From Anaerohalosphaeraceae bacterium (GTDB lineage: Bacteria > Planctomycetota > Phycisphaerae > Sedimentisphaerales > Anaerohalosphaeraceae), in assembly GCA_035378985.1 (NCBI GenBank), contig DAOSUR010000021.1:1-35492 (forward strand): 35,492 nucleotides of DNA. The letters run 5' to 3'. Of this stretch, positions 32,088 to 35,492 are shown one piece after another. Made by a program: the position numbers and the translations under genes. The notes beneath the pieces are model-generated. The model saw nothing but the letters and a program-made list of their open reading frames with translations. It was not told the origin of the DNA and did no database searches. How positions within the stretch are numbered: position 1 is the first letter of the stretch; the number at the start of each line of letters is the position of its first letter.

Positions 32088-35000
32088 GTTTCAATCCCTT
32101 ATTCATCAGGGAAAAATTGCAAGTGAAGCTGTGCAGCTATTCGGAGAGCCGGTGCATATTCAGGTTTCAATCCTTTATTCATCAGGGAAAAATTGCAAGA
32201 AGAACTCGAGCAATTGGACAACTTTATAAATGACCTTGAAGTTTCAATCCCTTATTCATCAGGGAAAAATTGCAAGTTTGGCGTCTTTTTCTCCTTGCTG
32301 CATCGGGATTTGAACGACGTTTCAATCCCTTATTCATCAGGGAAAAATTGCAAGAGCATTTCTATGCATTGTAGAAGACCAATCCGAAATATGCCTTTTG
32401 TTTCAATCCCTTATTCATCAGGGAAAAATTGCAAGGGCGCGTGTCCGGGCAGAAACATTTTTTGAAGAAAGGGGAAGTTTCAATCCCTTATTCATCAGGG
32501 AAAAATTGCAAGACTGGTAGAGATCTGCCACAGGACAGATCCCTACAGTCTGCTGTTTCAATCCCTTATTCATCAGGGAAAAATTGCAAGGGCTCTTCCG
32601 CTCTCGAACTGACGATCGCCGGAGTCCTCTTGTTTCAATCCCTTATTCATCAGGGAAAAATTGCAAGTTTTTTTGCACCATACCCGATACCCTCTATCCA
32701 CTATTCCCGTTTCAATCCCTTATTCATCAGGGAAAAATTGCAAGAAGTGCCGCACGCCTTCACACCTACTATGACGACGAGGGGTTTCAATCCCTTATTC
32801 ATCAGGGAAAAATTGCAAGTGCCCTACGAAACCGCCTCCAACCAGATTTGCTGTGTCCTGGCGTTTCAATCCCTTATTCATCAGGGAAAAATTGCAAGCC
32901 AAAAAGACCGGAGAAAAGTCCCCGGATTATCGGGGGATGTTTCAATCCCTTATTCATCAGGGAAAAATTGCAAGATTATTTCCCAGAAAAACTTCTCCTG
33001 AATGCTTTGAATGTTGTTTCAATCCCTTATTCATCAGGGAAAAATTGCAAGAACGTAGAGCGGTCACTGGACCGCTATATACAGACAAAGAGTGTGTTTC
33101 AATCCCTTATTCATCAGGGAAAAATTGCAAGAGTATGGAGAAAAATGCTGTTCAAATTGTGCCGCTTGGATGTTTCAATCCCTTATTCATCAGGGAAAAA
33201 TTGCAAGTGGCCATTTCATCAAAATCCGTAGCCCAAGGTCCGACGATTTGTTTCAATCCCTTATTCATCAGGGAAAAATTGCAAGCCGGCTTTTCCGGCT
33301 GGAGGGGGAAGCCCCTGAGATCGCTGTGTTTCAATCCCTTATTCATCAGGGAAAAATTGCAAGAGTAATTCCCTTGCGTTTTTTTGTCGCTCCGTTTTCA
33401 GGACGGCGTTTCAATCCCTTATTCATCAGGGAAAAATTGCAAGCACGTCATGGGCGAAATGTCTCTCTTCTACAACTTGGTAATCGTTTCAATCCCTTAT
33501 TCATCAGGGAAAAATTGCAAGGCCGCCGGAATTCTGCGGCGGCTTGGTTTTGATATCAAGGCGTTTCAATCCCTTATTCATCAGGGAAAAATTGCAAGGA
33601 CGACAGGTCGGAAAAGAAAATAATAGAATATCAGATATGTTTCAATCCCTTATTCATCAGGGAAAAATTGCAAGAAAACAATTTGCGGAGAAGCCAAAAT
33701 GATGACTGTAAAAGGTGTTTCAATCCCTTATTCATCAGGGAAAAATTGCAAGACATCGGCTTTGTGCAAATGTATCATTGTAGAGAGAGTTGTTTCAATC
33801 CCTTATTCATCAGGGAAAAATTGCAAGTGCGTTTTTTCAGGTCGAGTTGGAATTCGGCCGCTACAGTTTCAATCCCTTATTCATCAGGGAAAAATTGCAA
33901 GATCACACAGCACCAGATGTCTGGCACGAACCAGTATTTCCAGTTTCAATCCCTTATTCATCAGGGAAAAATTGCAAGAATCCGCGCCCACTGAAAGCTG
34001 CTCGTCGCCGATTCGACGTTTCAATCCCTTATTCATCAGGGAAAAATTGCAAGAGCATCAAAAAGGCAATAACGAAAAAGCGCATCACAATTGTTTCAAT
34101 CCCTTATTCATCAGGGAAAAATTGCAAGTTCACATCCCGCTCAATCCCGTGCACCCGCGACGGCTCAGTTTCAATCCCTTATTCATCAGGGAAAAATTGC
34201 AAGAACGGCGGGGGAAAGGAGAAAAAAATGTTATTTTTAAAGTTTCAATCCCTTATTCATCAGGGAAAAATTGCAAGACCGAGCCGCTGGAAATCTTTAC
34301 CAGCCGGTCTGCCTCTAAATGTTTCAATCCCTTATTCATCAGGGAAAAATTGCAAGGGCCGGCAAAAGAGGGACGCAGGTCAACTCCTTTTACGAATGGC
34401 GTTTCAATCCCTTATTCATCAGGGAAAAATTGCAAGATGGCGATATTACACTTGATGAGGCTTTTCCTCCGCTTGAAGTTTCAATCCCTTATTCATCAGG
34501 GAAAAATTGCAAGTTCGAGGCATTTTGGTGATGAGAATCCCTGCTTATTTAAAAGTTTCAATCCCTTATTCATCAGGGAAAAATTGCAAGCACGGGCATT
34601 AAATGGGCCGTGGTCCGCTTCGGCGGCAGTGGTTTCAATCCCTTATTCATCAGGGAAAAATTGCAAGGACTGAAATACGTGTTAAAAAGCTGTTTGACTA
34701 TCGGAAGTTTCAATCCCTTATTCATCAGGGAAAAATTGCAAGCGGCGATTTACTGTGCGGCCAACGGAAAAGTGGATGACAGCGGTTTCAATCCCTTATT
34801 CATCAGGGAAAAATTGCAAGAGCAGGCGGGCGCGTAGCCCTCCTGCTTTTTTTTTGTTAGTTTCAATCCCTTATTCATCAGGGAAAAATTGCAAGAAAAC
34901 CATCCCGAAAAGCCATCCTGTTCGCATTCGGCAAGTTTCAATCCCTTATTCATCAGGGAAAAATTGCAAGGTCTCATCGCGCTTCTCTTCTCTTTCAAGC

Positions 35001-35492
35001 AGAGCAAGGAGTTTCAATCCCTTATTCATCAGGGAAAAATTGCAAGAATGGCTCCGGCCCCTGTAATCCGCACAACGCCGCCGGTGTTTCAATCCCTTAT
35101 TCATCAGGGAAAAATTGCAAGCGGCCAAAGAGGAAGAAAGAGAAGAGGCCGCTCGTGCGGCAGTTTCAATCCCTTATTCATCAGGGAAAAATTGCAAGAC
35201 GACGGCAGACCTCCATCCGGCGGGCCGTTTGCGATTGACGTTTCAATCCCTTATTCATCAGGGAAAAATTGCAAGGGCCGGAGCTGCTGGAAAATCACCG
35301 GCACGACCTTTTCTTTAACGTTTCAATCCCTTATTCATCAGGGAAAAATTGCAAGGCCGGCAGCAGTCGTCAAAATGTTTTGCGGCCTCGGCTGTTTCAA
35401 TCCCTTATTCATCAGGGAAAAATTGCAAGAACTGTCGGCTTCCGTCTTTGAGTTCGGCAACAGCGTAAAGTTTCAATCCCTTATTCATCAGG
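32088..35492 (-). CRISPR. CRISPR array, 44 complete 36-bp repeats plus a cut 45th, type III-associated style
   Basis: The plus-strand repeat starts GTTTCAATCCC, has ATTCATCAGGG in the middle and ends AAAAATTGCAAG. Copies start at 32088, 32164, 32241, 32319, 32400, 32477 and so on to 35394, with the last (35470-35492) cut by the window edge. The 44 complete spacers are 38-45 bp long and all appear different. All repeats look identical except the second (32164), where CCCTT is CCTTT. The reverse complement ends in ATTGAAAC, the standard crRNA 5' handle, and has a CCCT/AGGG stem just before it for Cas6 recognition. Transcription is therefore leftward. The variant repeat marks the old trailer end, and the leader lies beyond 35492. 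No cas adaptation or interference gene is in the window. The type is inferred from the repeat and the CARF-HEPN neighbour. Confidence 0.97.

Noticed and set aside
32193..35451. Long plus-strand open frames through the array, with repeated peptide units in all three frames
   Set aside because: They are translations of the CRISPR repeat, which has no stop codon in the plus frames, joined by spacers. There is no ribosome-binding site or consistent frame.

Overview
The window looks like a chromosomal piece of a Planctomycetota-type bacterium, probably an anaerobic member of the Phycisphaerae/Sedimentisphaerales side. This is inferred from gene content and style: a pseudopilin-rich secretion/pilus cluster with several GspG-like paralogues, a MetX-MetW fusion, an Rrf2-Hcp stress operon and moderate GC. 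There is no rRNA or other firm taxonomic marker, so the placement is tentative.

Layout. Positions 1-84 hold the first 28 codons of a prepilin-like gene on the minus strand, with a good promoter behind it. From 620 to 8384 come housekeeping and metabolic genes: a phosphoglucosamine mutase-like enzyme overlapping a cation-diffusion exporter (+), then minus-strand genes for a stand-alone LigD-type 3'-phosphoesterase domain and phosphate acetyltransferase, tRNA-Arg(ACG), metX-metW fused in one frame (+), a DUF438/hemerythrin protein (-), rsmE (-) and a small zinc-ribbon protein (-). From 8703 to 11919 is a compact plus-strand operon: Rrf2-family Fe-S regulator, cupin, hybrid cluster protein Hcp and a 4Fe-4S protein. 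It is probably a nitrosative/redox stress unit, and the hemerythrin protein may be related to it.

From 11926 to 27674 a long minus-strand cluster encodes a type II secretion/type IV pilus-like machine. In transcription order it reads: PilB-type ATPase, PilT-type ATPase, a second GspE/PilB ATPase with its own promoter, a GspF/PilC platform protein, three GspG-like pseudopilins plus one related small pseudopilin, then GspH-, GspI-, GspJ- and a very large GspK-like protein. No secretin, prepilin peptidase, GspC, GspL or GspM gene is in view. Upstream lie cinA and a polyol-dehydrogenase-like zinc MDR enzyme.

The right end is CRISPR territory. A CARF-HEPN protein (TIGR02710/Cas02710-like), with its own near-consensus promoter and a terminator, is transcribed leftward next to a large array of 44 complete 36-bp repeats and one cut by the window edge. 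The repeat's reverse complement ends in ATTGAAAC, the usual crRNA 5' handle. The array is therefore read on the minus strand, its leader lies beyond the right edge, and the CARF-HEPN gene sits at the old trailer end. No cas1, cas2, cas6 or cas10 gene is in the window. Several spacers contain gene-start or terminator signals whose orientation makes the predicted crRNA antisense to the target transcript, as an RNA-sensing type III system would need. That array with its cyclic-oligoadenylate-type effector is the most interesting part of the window. Next are the promoter-embedded palindrome in front of the pilus operon and the enlarged GspK-like protein carrying a lamin-tail-like segment.
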